DNA from: Beroe forskalii
Lineage: Eukaryota; Ctenophora; Nuda; Beroida; Beroidae
Assembly (NCBI GenBank): GCA_011033025.1
Contig: WFMF01000107.1
Span: 62,001 to 126,000, forward strand
Reading direction: 5' to 3'
DNA length: 64,000 nucleotides
Shown here: piece after piece, positions 44,123 to 56,756 of the stretch
How the letters are laid out: every line of letters begins with the position of its first letter
Numbering within the stretch: the stretch's first letter is position 1
Position numbers and translations under genes: made by a program
The notes under the pieces: model-generated
What the model was told of the DNA's origin: nothing
Databases searched by the model: none
What the model saw: only the letters and a program-made list of their open reading frames with translations

Positions 44123-46151
44123 GACACCATGATCCCTCCTATCTCCTCTCATCAGACAGCATGAACTTGAAGTCATTGCTGCTTTAAAAACATCCCACTT
44201 CATCCGATTCAGAGAACTTGGAGACTGCGTTAGATATAACGCGAACTAGATAGACATTATTATCATTATGTGTGCATAGAGATGCAGAAACAATTGTTGT
44301 GAAATGCCTTTTATTTGTTTATTTGTTTGGAAATATTTTTTAAAGATCGGGACTTGAATCCCTATATTTAGTATTTAGATTTAATGAGAATGACTCTTAA
44401 ACCCGTTTTTATTTTTAAAACTGTATTAGGCATCAATGTCGCATTTTAAATCTTATAATTGTTGCATTGAAAAGTTTGATATTCCTGAAGCTACAGTTTG
44501 ATTATAAGATCAGTGGGAAGTATGCTAGTGTTCTAAATTTGAATAATGCGACGGAAGTATGCAGAGGACAAATTTACTGCTAAATTGCCACATGATGTAA
44601 TAGACTGTCGAACAATCATGTCTCAATCCCATGTTATCTGGATAAATATCTACTTGAAGTATGGTTGACATCCCATTTTATTAACCTTTTATTGGCATTA
44701 ACTTAACTAGTCGGTTCCCGTCCTACGGACGGCGAATGATGGCAGCCGCATGAGGTAACGGCCACATGTCCCTTACAGTGATTTGACCGTGCGAGTTTGG
44801 AGGGAAATTCGAAACTTCAATTTCTGTGAAAAAAGACGCCCCTAAACCCGTTTGCCGACAATATTCTCAAAACCTCATCATAAGCAACTCCATAGCGAAG
44901 GAATTTTGAAAAAATTCGCTTTGATTTTGCGAAAAAGGGCGTGGCCTCCCGCCCCTCAGGGTGACCAATAATTCGGACAAAAATTCTCAAAATTAGTATT
45001 CATCATAAGGAACTCGATGGCGAAGGAATTTTGGAAAAATTCGAAAGTTTAATTTTTGCGAAAAAAGGGTGTGGCGTACCAGTGTTCCAATAATTCGGAC
45101 AAAATTATCAAAACTTTGATTCATCATAAGCAACTCGATGAAGGAATTTTGAAAAAATTCGAAAGTTTAATTTTGCGAAAAAAGGGCGTGGCCCCACGCC
45201 CCTCAGGGTGGCCGAAAAAAATCTCATAATTTTTCTGATTCATTATAAAGTTTTTGCAACACGATGAAAAAAAAAATTCGTTGCCTACTTGAAAACGAAT
45301 CGCCAGCCATAAATAAATAAATAAATAAATAAATAAGTATATATATATTAACAACACGCATTAACTTAATCATAATGAACTGCAATGCCTACCCGATCAA
45401 TTCAGTTTTTGCTTTTTACTTGAAAATTTTGAAAGCCAAATTTTTTCATGACTTTTCAAATCATTAAGTTAAAGTTTTAAAGTTTTTCAACTAACATGTA
45501 AAGCCGATGTAAGTAAATTATAATGTGAAAATAAATATTAAACCTCGTATTATAGTGTTAGTTTCAGTAATATTTTGATGAATTTTGCAACATAAATGTT
45601 TCAATTCTTTACCTTACCAAAACCAATTAAAAAGTTATAAAAATTGTCGTCGCGTCTCGACGTACTAAAATTTAATGACATCAATTAAAACTAAAAGATG
45701 CTGCTGCTATTGAAAAAATTATTGACTATATATTATTAGTTGGGCTATTATGCAGAACGCTAAAAACTGAAATAAATGAAATATGAGAATATTTATTCTG
45801 AGCATCTTTTGTTGAAGATGATTCTGAAAACTTCTTAGTAACGGGTATAAAAATTAGCAATGCTTGCTTTAAGTTTACGCAGTCTTTTACGCAGTGGTAG
45901 TTTATGCACGTACCGCTATGTCCAAAAATGAAATGGGCAAAAGGCCGGTTACACTTACACTTACAGCGAGTAGGAAAAATCGCCATTGTCGACTTATGGT
46001 TATCACCATTGACCTAACGGGCGACTTTTCTAGTTCGCTGACCCTTTCGCCGTGAAAATGAAATGTCTAATAAATATATTGCCTTGTTTTTGGGGGCGAT
46101 TAGGTATTTCAAATCGACATATAACATAACCCTTTGCCCAGAGAAGAAACC
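44123..46151. other. Intergenic stretch with ~150-bp tandem repeat
   Basis: The main feature is the repeat at 44.79-45.24 kb. An (AAAT)n run lies at 45307-45336. The rest is AT-rich with no exon signal. Confidence 0.55.
44790..45240. repeat. Tandem repeat, ~150-bp unit, about three copies
   Basis: Each unit contains gaaaaaagggcgtggc, then aattcggacaaaa, then ttcatcataagcaactcgat and gaaggaattttgaaaaaatt. The middle copy has lost some GC-rich sequence. Confidence 0.8.
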
Positions 46152-48878
46152 ATGAAATTGTGGCCTCCTAACTTGGTTGTAATGCAGTTGTTGTTGCTAG
46201 TGGTGCATTGTGAACGACCTTTGGTTGTCTACAACCCACAGAACTACTTCGATGTACCGGCATTACGCAATGTAGGGACTCCTAATTTCTTCGAACACAT
46301 GGATCATTCAGAAGTTGGTTCGAGAAGCGAATCTCACAGCTACAGCTGCGCCCTTCCAATGACATACTATCTGGAGAGAGGGAAGATAGAAGGACACTCT
46401 GTCACCTACTCTTATAACACTTCCGAAATAATGGCACTGGAAGAAAACGATTTGTCCACCAAGGCCAACATGACATGCCCCTTCTACTTCAACGCACTGG
46501 CGTGGCCAGTGGAGCAAGCTAAACGTTTGGAAGTTCAGCTGGAAGGATGGCCGTGGGATTGTCTAATTCCAGGACCCTTCGTCTGTGACTCCGTTGCCCA
46601 GTGCCTGACAGATGAGTGTGGGTGTGGTGTGAACAGGACAGTGTTCTACTGTGCCACCCAGCCAGGGTGTGTGCCCTTTGCTCAGCTGTGTGATGGCGTG
46701 CCTGACTGTCTGGACAGCAGTGATGAGTGTCTGTGTGAAGGCATCCTTCACATTCACTGTCCCTTCACCGAGCAAATTATATGCGGGAAAGAGGAGATCT
46801 TTTGTTCAACGTACTTAAGACACAAATTTGAGATATGTGATTTAGAAGGAAACGAGAAGGTCAATTGCTCTCATGTTGGGATGGGATCGGACCGTGATAC
46901 CCCCTTCAAGAAGTGCACTGAGGCCCTTCATGACGCTATCGCAAAGGAAACTGGAGTGACTTGGGACGTAACTGAGTGGAAGGCGATGTTAGAGTGATTC
47001 TGGAGAGTGGTGTACAGAAAGGATTGAAGGTTATATTGCGAAAGAATGGTCCAGGTTCACCCAGGCAATAAACTTCATCTACGGAAGTCATTTCCTCATA
47101 CCACGAGTTAAGTGCGAAGAAATCGTAGATGATCATCATGATGACGAGATTACAATAATTGAGGAAACAGATCAGGACGTTGACATTAAAGAAATTTGTG
47201 ATGAAACGATAGATTGCGAAAATGAGGCTGATGAGCGATTTTGTCCAGGCAGATTCTTCTGTGACCCTTTGAACGTATCAGTTGAGTGGATCAGTTCCTC
47301 CAAACTCTGTGATAACATGAAGGACTGCAGCAATGGAAGAGACGAGTGTACTGGGTGCCACTTCGGTTCCCTCAGCTCTGAGAAAACCCTCCTAAAATCC
47401 CGACCTATCATCCTGACCTGCTGCTTGTTCTGTGTGATTGTTATCGGACTGAACATCCGCCAGTTCCTTGTCACGTGGCGTACCAGGTTGGATGCCAAGG
47501 CAGCGAAAACAGACCGGATCCTCAGACTGCAGATATCTTTCTATGACTTCCTGATGGGGGCATACCTTGCCTCAATCATCATAGCAACCCTCTACATACG
47601 GCTGAAGCACGGCTCCTACTGCAGCTATGATAAGGAGTGGAGGTCGAGCTTTCATTGTGACGCAATCGGTGTGGTGTTTTCCATTTCCAGCCATGGTTCC
47701 CTCCTGGTGGTGTCCTTAATGAGTCTGGTGAGGTGTATACAGTGCAAAGTCCTCCTCATTGATATCCCAGTGTGGGGCAGTAATCATTACATCGATAGTG
47801 GCTGCCATAGCAACGGTTACTGTTGCCATAGTACCTGTCATCCCAGTGTCTGCTGTCCAGTCCATCTTCAGGTCCAACATCTTCCTGGACAATGTGATGG
47901 CAGACCCCTTCAGAACAACCAGTAACGTGTCCTTTGAGCACATTGATAGGGTTTACGACACGTTTTTTCCTGACAGCCCGACCAATGATTTATACGTAAA
48001 GCTGGAGAAAATCCGAAACACAACCTCAAGACCTGAGATATACGATTACACGGAAATAAGTTACTATGGAAACACACCGCTGTGTGTACAGAACATCTTC
48101 AAAAATCAGGTATTATTTTCTGAGTGGGTTTTCGAGTCAAATTAAATAATGGTACAGCTTATGTCAAATATTCATCAATCTTCAGCTTCATCGATTGTCG
48201 ATCGGCATGCATTAATTGCTGATAAAATGCAATCTTACTTAGTTCCTTCTAACTCTAAGATATCGACCATTACAACATTATTTAGACAGACAACCAAAAA
48301 ATGTCCGTTTCAAATCTTCTCTCCTTCAGGACTCCTACCATTACTTCAAAATAGGCTACCTCATAATCCTGGCAACCTTCCTGACCATGGTTTGGGTTTC
48401 CTACATCTTGATCCTGCAGAAGGAGAGAAAGAACCGTCTCGTTCGGAAAAACGCCGTTAATAACAACGGAAAGGACGGTGGAAAAGGCAGATCCGCTCAC
48501 ATGATCGACATCAAAGTGAGTCTCATGATCGGATCCCAGCTGATCACCTGGGTGTCCTACATCAGTGCAGCTATCTACTTCTCCTGGATTTCTGATGCGG
48601 GGGTTCCGGATGCTATCAACGAGGTGTTTGCAACGTTCATAGTGCCAGCCAACAGTGTCCTAAACCCAATCTTCTACAGCGGGGACTTCAAGAAACTGGT
48701 GGCACTGTTCCTGAAGCTGAAGATGTTGCTTTTCCCTAAACGAGATCCAAACGAGCCAATAGTAATTGAGATGATGGGATTGAAGGGAAGAGGCGATAGC
48801 TCCCAAAACCGGTCACGGACAGTGTGGGTGAGATCCATAGCGTCCAAATTACTAGTTGCAATAACTGAGGATGCTTAG
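46152..48878 (+). CDS. LDLa-containing class A GPCR of the LGR/relaxin-receptor type, with two frame breaks
   Basis: Exon 1 46152-48109, exon 2 48330-48878 (CAG|gtatta and ctccttcag, phase 0). It starts with a signal peptide (MKLWPPNLVVMQLLLLVVHC). The ectodomain has LDLa repeats: YCATQPGCVPFAQLCDGVPD then CLDSSDEC, and FCPGRFFCD then LCDNMKDCSNGRDEC; no leucine-rich repeats are seen. TM1 onward reads LRLQISFYDFLMGAYLASII, close to TM2 of LGR receptors. TM7 has NSVLNPIFY (NPxxY). The E/DRY position is SLVRC, so the G-protein motif is degenerate. The frame moves by one base at 46995 (TGA after AMLE, continuing DSGEWCTERIEGY) and again between about 47725 and 47760 (TM3-TM4 loop, continuing ISQCGAVIITSIV). 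No intron fits either place. Either both are assembly errors or this is a recent pseudogene. Confidence 0.75.
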
Positions 48879-48889
48879 AGTGAGAACAT

Positions 48890-49100
48890 CCTGAGGAATG
48901 AGGATGCTGAGAACATACTGAGGTTGCTGAGAACATTTACCTACTGAGACTGCTGAGCGCATACTGAGGATGCTGAGAGCATTTACAATGTAAATACCCT
49001 CAGCATCCTCAAGATGTAAATTACATACTGAGGAGCTGAGGATGCTGAGCGCATACTGAGGATACTGAGAACATTTACATACTGAGGATGCTGAGAATAA
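48890..49100. repeat. ~20-bp minisatellite GAGGATGCTGAGAACATACT
   Basis: About ten imperfect units of actgaggatgctgagaac start right after the GPCR stop codon, probably within its 3' UTR. One inverted piece (ccctcagcatcctcaagatg) lies at about 49.00 kb. Confidence 0.8.
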
Positions 49101-52100
49101 TGCTGATATGAACAATTGGAAGATAATGATTTAATGATTGAAATAGAGTCACTGATTCTTGGTCTATTTTTTCTTCATTCGGACTTTCAGAACTAAAAAA
49201 GTAAAAAGGAACTATTTGCGGTTTAACTTTTTTTTTTAAAATATTAGCCTTTTTTGTTTAATCAAAAATATCTTCCGATATCTTTTAGCTGAGTTCTATT
49301 TTCAGTTAACGTTTGAAATACATGTTCGTGTGTTGTTATGTATCCTTTGATACGTGCCGATATTTTGTGCACTATTTAAAAACATCTACAGTGAATGTTG
49401 ATCTTCCTTATTTTCAATTTTCGTAATTATGCATATGAAAAAGTTGTTCGTATTATAATTAAACTGGTATAACTTATCCGATGCCTCTAAATCATCGGTA
49501 TAATACTCCGAATATGAGTTATTGCAGTTTGGGAAAATATAACAAATCACATGCATTTTGAAACTCGATACTAGGCCTAGTCCTCGGAATAGAAGGATTA
49601 ATTTGCACTCATGACTAATGTTAAAGTTGTCTGATGTCCATTGCTTAGGGTGTGCATGCCCTCTTTCAGCTCCTTTCAGTAGCTAAATATTCCAATGTTC
49701 GTATACTATTATTAGTCGATGTATTTTGTTTAAGCTCAGTTGAATTCGCAGTGCAGTTTCGCAAGTTGAATAGTTGCTATCCGGTATTCAACCATTCAAG
49801 CTATCAATAATCAATATTATGGATCATATCATTTGTTACTTAAATGATCTCCGATTGATCCTATATAATTTGGCATTTGACATAAGTAATTTCGTCAAAT
49901 TGGATTTTGTGACTTGTGTATTATCGTGAACTGCCAAATGGAAGTCCAATCAACCAACCTATAATACCCATTAGATGCCATCATTTCTGTGGACTTCAAA
50001 AGCTTCACCCACAACTTTTGTGACCTTACTTAGTTACTAGTGACGGGTGAACTTACTTCTGAAAAATAAAATATAGCCAATAACTTGAGCAGACAACAAT
50101 TTGTGGTTCTTCAATCCTTTTCTCTAAGTTCCACATTTGAAGAATGCCTCCAATAGTGCAGCTGTAGAGGTCAATTTATATATCATGGACAACAACTTGG
50201 TAAAAGTGCACATTTCCCTGGATGAGTCCATGTAATATCCCTTGACTTCTTGGATACTTCATTACTTCTGATTGGCGGACTAATAACATCCAGTACCACA
50301 TCCAGTCGCATTGCAACCTGAAGGGGATTCATGACTCAGATCTTATATATATTTACCATCTTTAATTAGGTAATTATCGTTTCTCTTTCTCTTCTGCTCG
50401 TCGATAGCTCAGTATATATGGTTGCTGTAATTACAAAACAACATAGAACATGTTGTATATGGTTTCTTGTGTGTATATAGACATTCAAATTCCAAAGAAA
50501 TTCAATGATGTTGTTGTTGTTGTTGTTTCATTTGAAGCAGGTGAGCCCTCAACCCTGCCTTTTGTTTATCTAGCGGTATAACAGCTGCTATACCGCACAG
50601 TAGATGTTTCGAGTGTTTCTGTTTGCCACAGTAATAGTATGATAATTGTGCAGATGTTTTCTACTCTTCCCCTTCGCTTTTTATAAAGGGCTTTGATAGG
50701 TAATAAGTCCAGAAAAAGAACCAATTACCATTTTGCAATTTTTTGAACCATGATCATCCGGAATTAAAAACCACCCTCGGCCAAATAACTAATGAGATTC
50801 CATATTTGTAAGTAAATCGGGTCAGATATTCTTCACATCATCAATTTCTTGTGTCACTTTCTGACACTCAGATCGTGCTGACTGCTGATTGCTTCACACT
50901 ATTCATGAACTTCCAATTCTGGGATTGGTTGATTACTGATTAGGACCACCCATTGAAACCATTTCACAGGCTTAACCTAGTACAGCCTACCCACCCATAT
51001 TTTACCATTTAACAATTACGATCTACAGTACGAATCTACTTCAATATCCAAATAAGCATCAATATAGTTACACAATGGCAGCTATGATTACTGATGATCC
51101 TTTTTAATCTGACAAATTTCCACCACCCAGGATGTCCACTAAGAAGAAATGCATCACATTTTGTGGCTATTGTGCTTCATCGACGTATTATGGGTGGGGT
51201 TAACACCTGCCTATAAATATATGTGGCACAAATTCGAATTCTTTAAAAGAATGTCTTGCAGGGGTTCTTTCTTAAAACTATTTACACAACACGGTCATTC
51301 TTTATGAAGTGATTTTCAAAATGTAGTATGTACTATGTACCCTATCCATTTCAACAAGTTTTACAACCTAGTAAATGTACAATGTTGAAGTAGGTACCAA
51401 TTGAACCACGACGTTCAAGCATTTTTAAACGCTACTGTACGATTAAGATAACCTGATAACACACACACTACACCATGGCAGTACCAAGCATATATCAAGC
51501 TATGAGAACATATATGTGAAGCATCAAGCAATAGAAAGTTCATTTTAAGTTCACCCCCTCTCTCTCACACACTCTCTCTCACTCCCTTAATTCTTCAATT
51601 CTTCGTGAAATTCACTGGCTTCGTGTACACTCGGCAGCTGTGACGTGTGTTAATTTGTACTTGTATTATTATTGTTATTAACATTTACATTCACGTAGTA
51701 AAGGCGAATAGGATTTTAAATGAATTTCTAAACGCCAGTTTCTATGAACTTCTCATAGTCCGATTTTCCTGAAACTTGACAATATCGTACACGTTGATGA
51801 CCTTGAGTGAATTAACAAAAATTTAATCAAAAGTTCGTTTTATCCCGATTTTATTGGCAGTGTAATTTTCGCGTCTCTAGATGAGCTGTGTGAATATCTG
51901 CAAAGAACATCTGCGCGGCCGCCGCGGCATCAGCTCCTTATACAAGTAGTATTCTGGCAGCGAGCAATTTGTACTTCAAATATTAAATTCTTCGTTATTG
52001 AAGTGTTGAAATGGCGATGTATTCTCATATATGACAGTATTTTATGTTAATAGTGAGCGTGTGTTTTGCCATGTAGTGCGGAGATTGCTGGAAGGAGGGC

Positions 52101-53055
52101 GGCTGGAGTAGTAGGTGTTTCTGTCGTTAAAGTAACGCTTTGTTTTCATGAAGTTGGGTTCAAACATAATTTAATTGACTGCGCCTCAATTATATATGCC
52201 ACGGCCACGACATATTCAGTTATGCAATTTAAGGAGGCAACTCGTTTTTATTGCTTTTTCCCTCATATTTTCATTCGCCAGAGCATCAAATTAATCAAGA
52301 AATACAGAGGTGTGAAGTTTTTAAACCAATTTATGATTGCCCGTTAATTTGGCCATTTTAGGAAGCAGTATTTACCCACTAACCAATGGTTGTCAAAAAT
52401 GACGCCAGTAATCAAAGTTAAACAGTTGCTTCGCAATCACGTATAATATATTTCGCAAAATTTGAAATTATTCGCGTTGTTATATTAATGGCTTGTGATC
52501 ATTTCCTGCTCCAGTTATTCCTTGAAGCTTGAAATTTGATGGTAATTTGCTACTTTTTTGTGAACACTATAAAATCGTTCTCTTAAGTATTTGAATATTC
52601 AACATCTTATTGCATGACTTCCACACTTTTGGTGTGGTTTGGGCAGTTCATTTTGCCAAGTATCCCGTTTAACAGTTACATGTGCTTTACAAGCATATCA
52701 TAAATAAGTGATCACAAACGCTATCGTGATAGGTGGCGTTCGAATCAGGTTCGGGCGTTGGGAATTGTAACATTTTTATCATACTCCGATTTTCACCTTG
52801 GAGTTGCAGTTGATCAATGCAGTGCTAAAAGTGACGACAGTTTTTCGTGCTTTTTTATAAGAAGTTTGTAATTGTTGTAGAACTCCAGTTGTTTCATGCC
52901 TATTCATGGAATATTTCCCAAAAAATAAGTGACAAGAATGAGAAGTAATTCGTAGCCTCACAAATGTGTTTAAGAGCCTATATCTTCAAGTTCACGTTTT
53001 ACTATTTGAGCACAATATGTCGTGGGTTTGATATTGACTGTAGAAGGGAGTAAGA
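49101..53055. other. Intergenic, no gene seen
   Basis: AT-rich sequence with a GTT microsatellite near 50510 and a (CT)n stretch near 51560. A GC-rich spot (gcgcggccgccgcggc, near 51914) may mark a promoter region of the downstream gene. A 93-codon open frame at 52066-52347 shows no domain. Confidence 0.5.
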
Positions 53056-55396
53056 ATGGTTCGTCTCGGCTCAACACCTGTTCTAGATTTTGGAACCTTC
53101 TCGGTGAAAGCTGGATTCGCAGGTCAGAGCTTAGTCATGGCAATATGCGTGGGCCATTGGTTTTGCAGTTTGTAGATACTGCACATGGCGAATAATGTTT
53201 TTTTCGTGCATTATTCACAGACCATGGCGAAAATTGGTTTACAGGCATTTAATATTTGCCACCAAAATGGATTTTATAGCTCCTAATCCGTCAACTTTCT
53301 GCACCAGGCGAGTCCTATCCGCTGTGGATTTTCACTCAGGAGCAGTTCCAGCCCAGTACTTGGCCCATTGTCAGGGGCAGGATTGAGGATTGGACCACTT
53401 TCAGCGAGGTAAGACCTGCTGCGAGGTAAGATCTACTGATATAGAATCAGTTGCGGAATTCGGGCATGGAGAGCAAAAATTGGGCCATAGGTACAAAATA
53501 TTAACAACATCATAAAATTTAAACGAATTCTGTCAACAATGAGCCACTCAGTCAAAATCTGATTGTCTGGTTTGGAGTAAAACATCCCACTTTTCACAGA
53601 TACTGGAGATGGTGTGGAGTAAGTTGAAAGTGGACCCCTCGGAAGAGGAGGTGATTGTGGTGGAGCACCTGGAGTCGAGCAGTGAGCAGATCAGTAAGTT
53701 GGAGAAGACCATGTTCGAGAAGTTCCGGGTCAAGTACCTCACCATGTTCTTCTCGTCGCTCTGTGCCTGCAAAGCAGCCGGCGTCTCCACAGGTACCTAC
53801 TTTATTTAGTTTTGCAATATTCCATCAACATGGGTACTGTACCCAGTTCTAGCAACCTCTTGACAAGATATTTCATATTTTTGTGACATGGTTGACAAAG
53901 CTGACTGCAAAGCAGCCGGCGTTTCTACATGTATTTTGTATCAGATTGGCATGTTTTTGTTACACTGTATCTAATATTCTATCAACATATTTTATATTTT
54001 ATGTTTTATATATTTTGTTACAAGTTGACAGTAGGTATGCGACAAATTTTATCATTTTGCTACAAAGTATGCTACAATATATTCGACACTTGGTATACGG
54101 CACTCAACAGATATTTCAATAGCACAGCATTTACTGACTAAGCCAACAGTATTACAGGATTGCTTGACCTGTCCCCGGCTAAGTGAAATAGAAATAGAAA
54201 TAATATTTACAGTCTAATCACATATACTCCGTATATCTCGTAATGTCAGACCAAAAAAAACTTGAATTGTCCTACTCTAAACCCGTATGAAATGAAAAAG
54301 CCAAGCAAACTTATCAAATAAGGTGTTCTAAGTTTCAAAAAGATTAACCCATATGCAGAAAATAGGATGCTCCCAAATGTAAAGTCTTGAAAGTTACCAA
54401 AATGAAATCGCTCATATCAAGAATAAGATTGCAAGGGATGGAAATGCTTGAAAAAATACTGCCAAGCATCCTAAGTTAGGAAAAGTGAAGCCAAATGGAA
54501 AGTGAAATAAGAAGAGACCCAAATTAGCATAAATTTAAAGGTAATGGAAAGGCTCAGGTGATCTTGCACGGCAATTAAGTGTTGAAATTACAACCAGATA
54601 TTCAGTAATCTCGGTTATTGTGGTGTGTAGAATAGAGACTTTGCTCACTTGATCAGAAATAGGACGAGCAAGGTGGTGACGAAAATCGTTTAATTTTAGT
54701 CAACGTACTCGTCCTTTTTCTGATAAAGTTAACCGATTATTTGCCACAGGCTTGGTTGTGGACGTGGGTCATGGAGTGACCCGGGTCTCAGCAGTCATTG
54801 ACAGCGACACGATGAAGGAGATAACTCTAGACACGGGAGGACAAGACGCTGACGAGAGTCTCCTCAACTCCCTCTCCTCCAAGTACCCCGACATGGACTT
54901 ATCCATCTACGTGAGGGAGATCAAGGAGAGACATTGCTTTGCTACTCTCAGCCCCAAGGAGGAGGCAGTCGCCAAAGCAGACAACCATGAAATGCTACGG
55001 AGAACATACGAACTGCCCGACAAAACGGGCATCCATTTGACTCACGAGCGAGCCTCGTGTATCGAGCCGATCTTCGGATCTCCTAAGGACAGCAAAGCAA
55101 CGCTAGCTAAGAGCATAAAACAGCTCATCGAGTCCTTCCCCGAGTTTTCGAACCAATTAGCTGCCAATATAATCATCTGTGGGGGTCTCTCAGAGATCAG
55201 GAACTTCAATTACAGACTCCTGTCGGAGCTGTATAAGTGCAAGGCTGGGAAGGTGATCAGGGTGTATTGTCCGCCCGAGAGAACACATCTCAGTTGGATT
55301 GGGGCGGCCTCCATCTACTTTGACGACGAGTATGTCGATGTGGGCATGTCACTTGAGCAGTACGAGAGAAAACACCGGCCTCGAAACGAGGAGTGA
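53056..55396 (+). CDS. Divergent actin-related protein, four exons
   Basis: Exons 53056-53122, 53308-53408, 53600-53792 and 54750-55396 join in phases 1, 0, 1 through gtcaga, gtaaga and gtacct donors, giving 335 residues with no break. Actin-fold landmarks: VLDFGTFSVKAGFAG (phosphate 1 region), PIVRGRIEDWTTFSEILEMV, GVSTGLVVDVGHGVTRVSAV (phosphate 2 region), YVREIKERHCFATLSPKEE, TYELPD, IIICGGLSEI (adenosine region) and CPPERTHLSWIGAASIYF. It is ~40 residues shorter than actin; the DNase-I-loop region (after GFAGE) is strongly shortened, and the Ser/Gly of the first phosphate loop are changed. The C-terminus ends in a charged YERKHRPRNEE rather than K-C-F. It may not bind or hydrolyse ATP as actin does. 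Subfamily (for example Arp10-like) cannot be fixed by eye. Confidence 0.85.
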
Positions 55397-56700
55397 AGCT
55401 GATACTGATACTGATTTTATCATCACTTGTCAATTATAGCCTGGCTTAAAGCATATTGAGGAGCATGATTTAGGACCATGAGCTCAGAGCTGCTGGATAT
55501 ATTCGAGTTTTAAGAGACTATTGAAGTATATAAAATACTCAATTAGGAAGATAATTTATGTTCTTGATTCCCACCTTAAACACCATGTAACTACATAATT
55601 ACATGCAAAAATCACTGGTTACGAGGTAAAGTTCTTCTTTCATCGACTCCAAGAGTTGCAAACTCTGTAAATACCTGATTTAGTTGCATTCAAATTTCAC
55701 TGTTTAATGATTTTAGTATTTTATTCAAAACCTTTCTGCTAAAATTAAGTTTTCTTTGAGATTTCATGGAGAATAATGAATCATTTTAGTCGATAGAAAT
55801 TAGTTCGGCCTGCAACAAATAATTCTGTATTATTGCAAAAAATCACTCTTGAAGAACGTATCGATAACTTTCGGCGAATGTTAATAACGATAGTCAGAAT
55901 CACTAGTAATACCAGCGTCACAGTCGCCCAAGACTCCAGGAGTTTGCCCAAAAATAAAGATTTTGCCCCTCAAGTATACGAGGAAATCCCAATGGTAGAA
56001 CGGCAGCCGTTACACGACACCCCTAACATTGGAACTGGCTCGTGGTACGGCCATGAACGCAGTGTTTGCCACTAAAATCAAACTTTAACCATGTGGTTGC
56101 GCGCGCGTGCGCGCGTTTTTTGCGCTAAGTTCAAAATTGGTCGATAAAAATGAATTCGTCGCCGCGCGTTCCGTCGGGAAACCTTTCTACTTCTTAGGCG
56201 GATAAATATTCCAAATATCCGTGATTATGCAAAACAGACTTGTACGTTCCTTGAGACTTCCAGGATCAGGATTGACCACAAATCATGTTACGCAATGAAA
56301 ACCTTCTTAGCCCGAATAAAATTATCTCCCGAATAAAGAGAACAAAGAAAGGTAATCTAATAATCGTGACACATTTCAAAATTCCTGATGATGAGTAGGA
56401 GCTATTGGCAGCTGGTCTGTCCATCACATATAAATCTAAATCATATATATATACCTATATTGATTAGTCAAGTCAACAGCAGCTGAAGAATTCCAGACAA
56501 CGAACGTACGATAATCATAATACACCCTGCTAACTACCGATAGGAGGTTAGACACCAATAACATAGAGCATACACAACTCCCAGTTTGGCAAATGACCTT
56601 GAAAGAGACACAGCAGAGAACAGTACAGTAGGGATGAGATGGAGGTGAAATACAAATACTACACGGGGGAGAGACCACGAGTAGATGCTTGTGTATTGTA

Positions 56701-56756
56701 GATAAGTAGATAGGGGGAAAGGATGATAAGTAGATAGGGGGAAAGGATGATAGGTA
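56701..56756. repeat. 29-bp direct repeat, two copies
   Basis: The unit gataagtagatagggggaaa then ggat is repeated exactly. Confidence 0.8.

Noticed and set aside
53883-54141. Open frames in the third intron of the actin-related gene
   Set aside because: The start repeats 'gcaaagcagccggcgt' from the preceding exon end (a short duplication), but the rest is AT-rich intron sequence and the spliced frame is complete without it.
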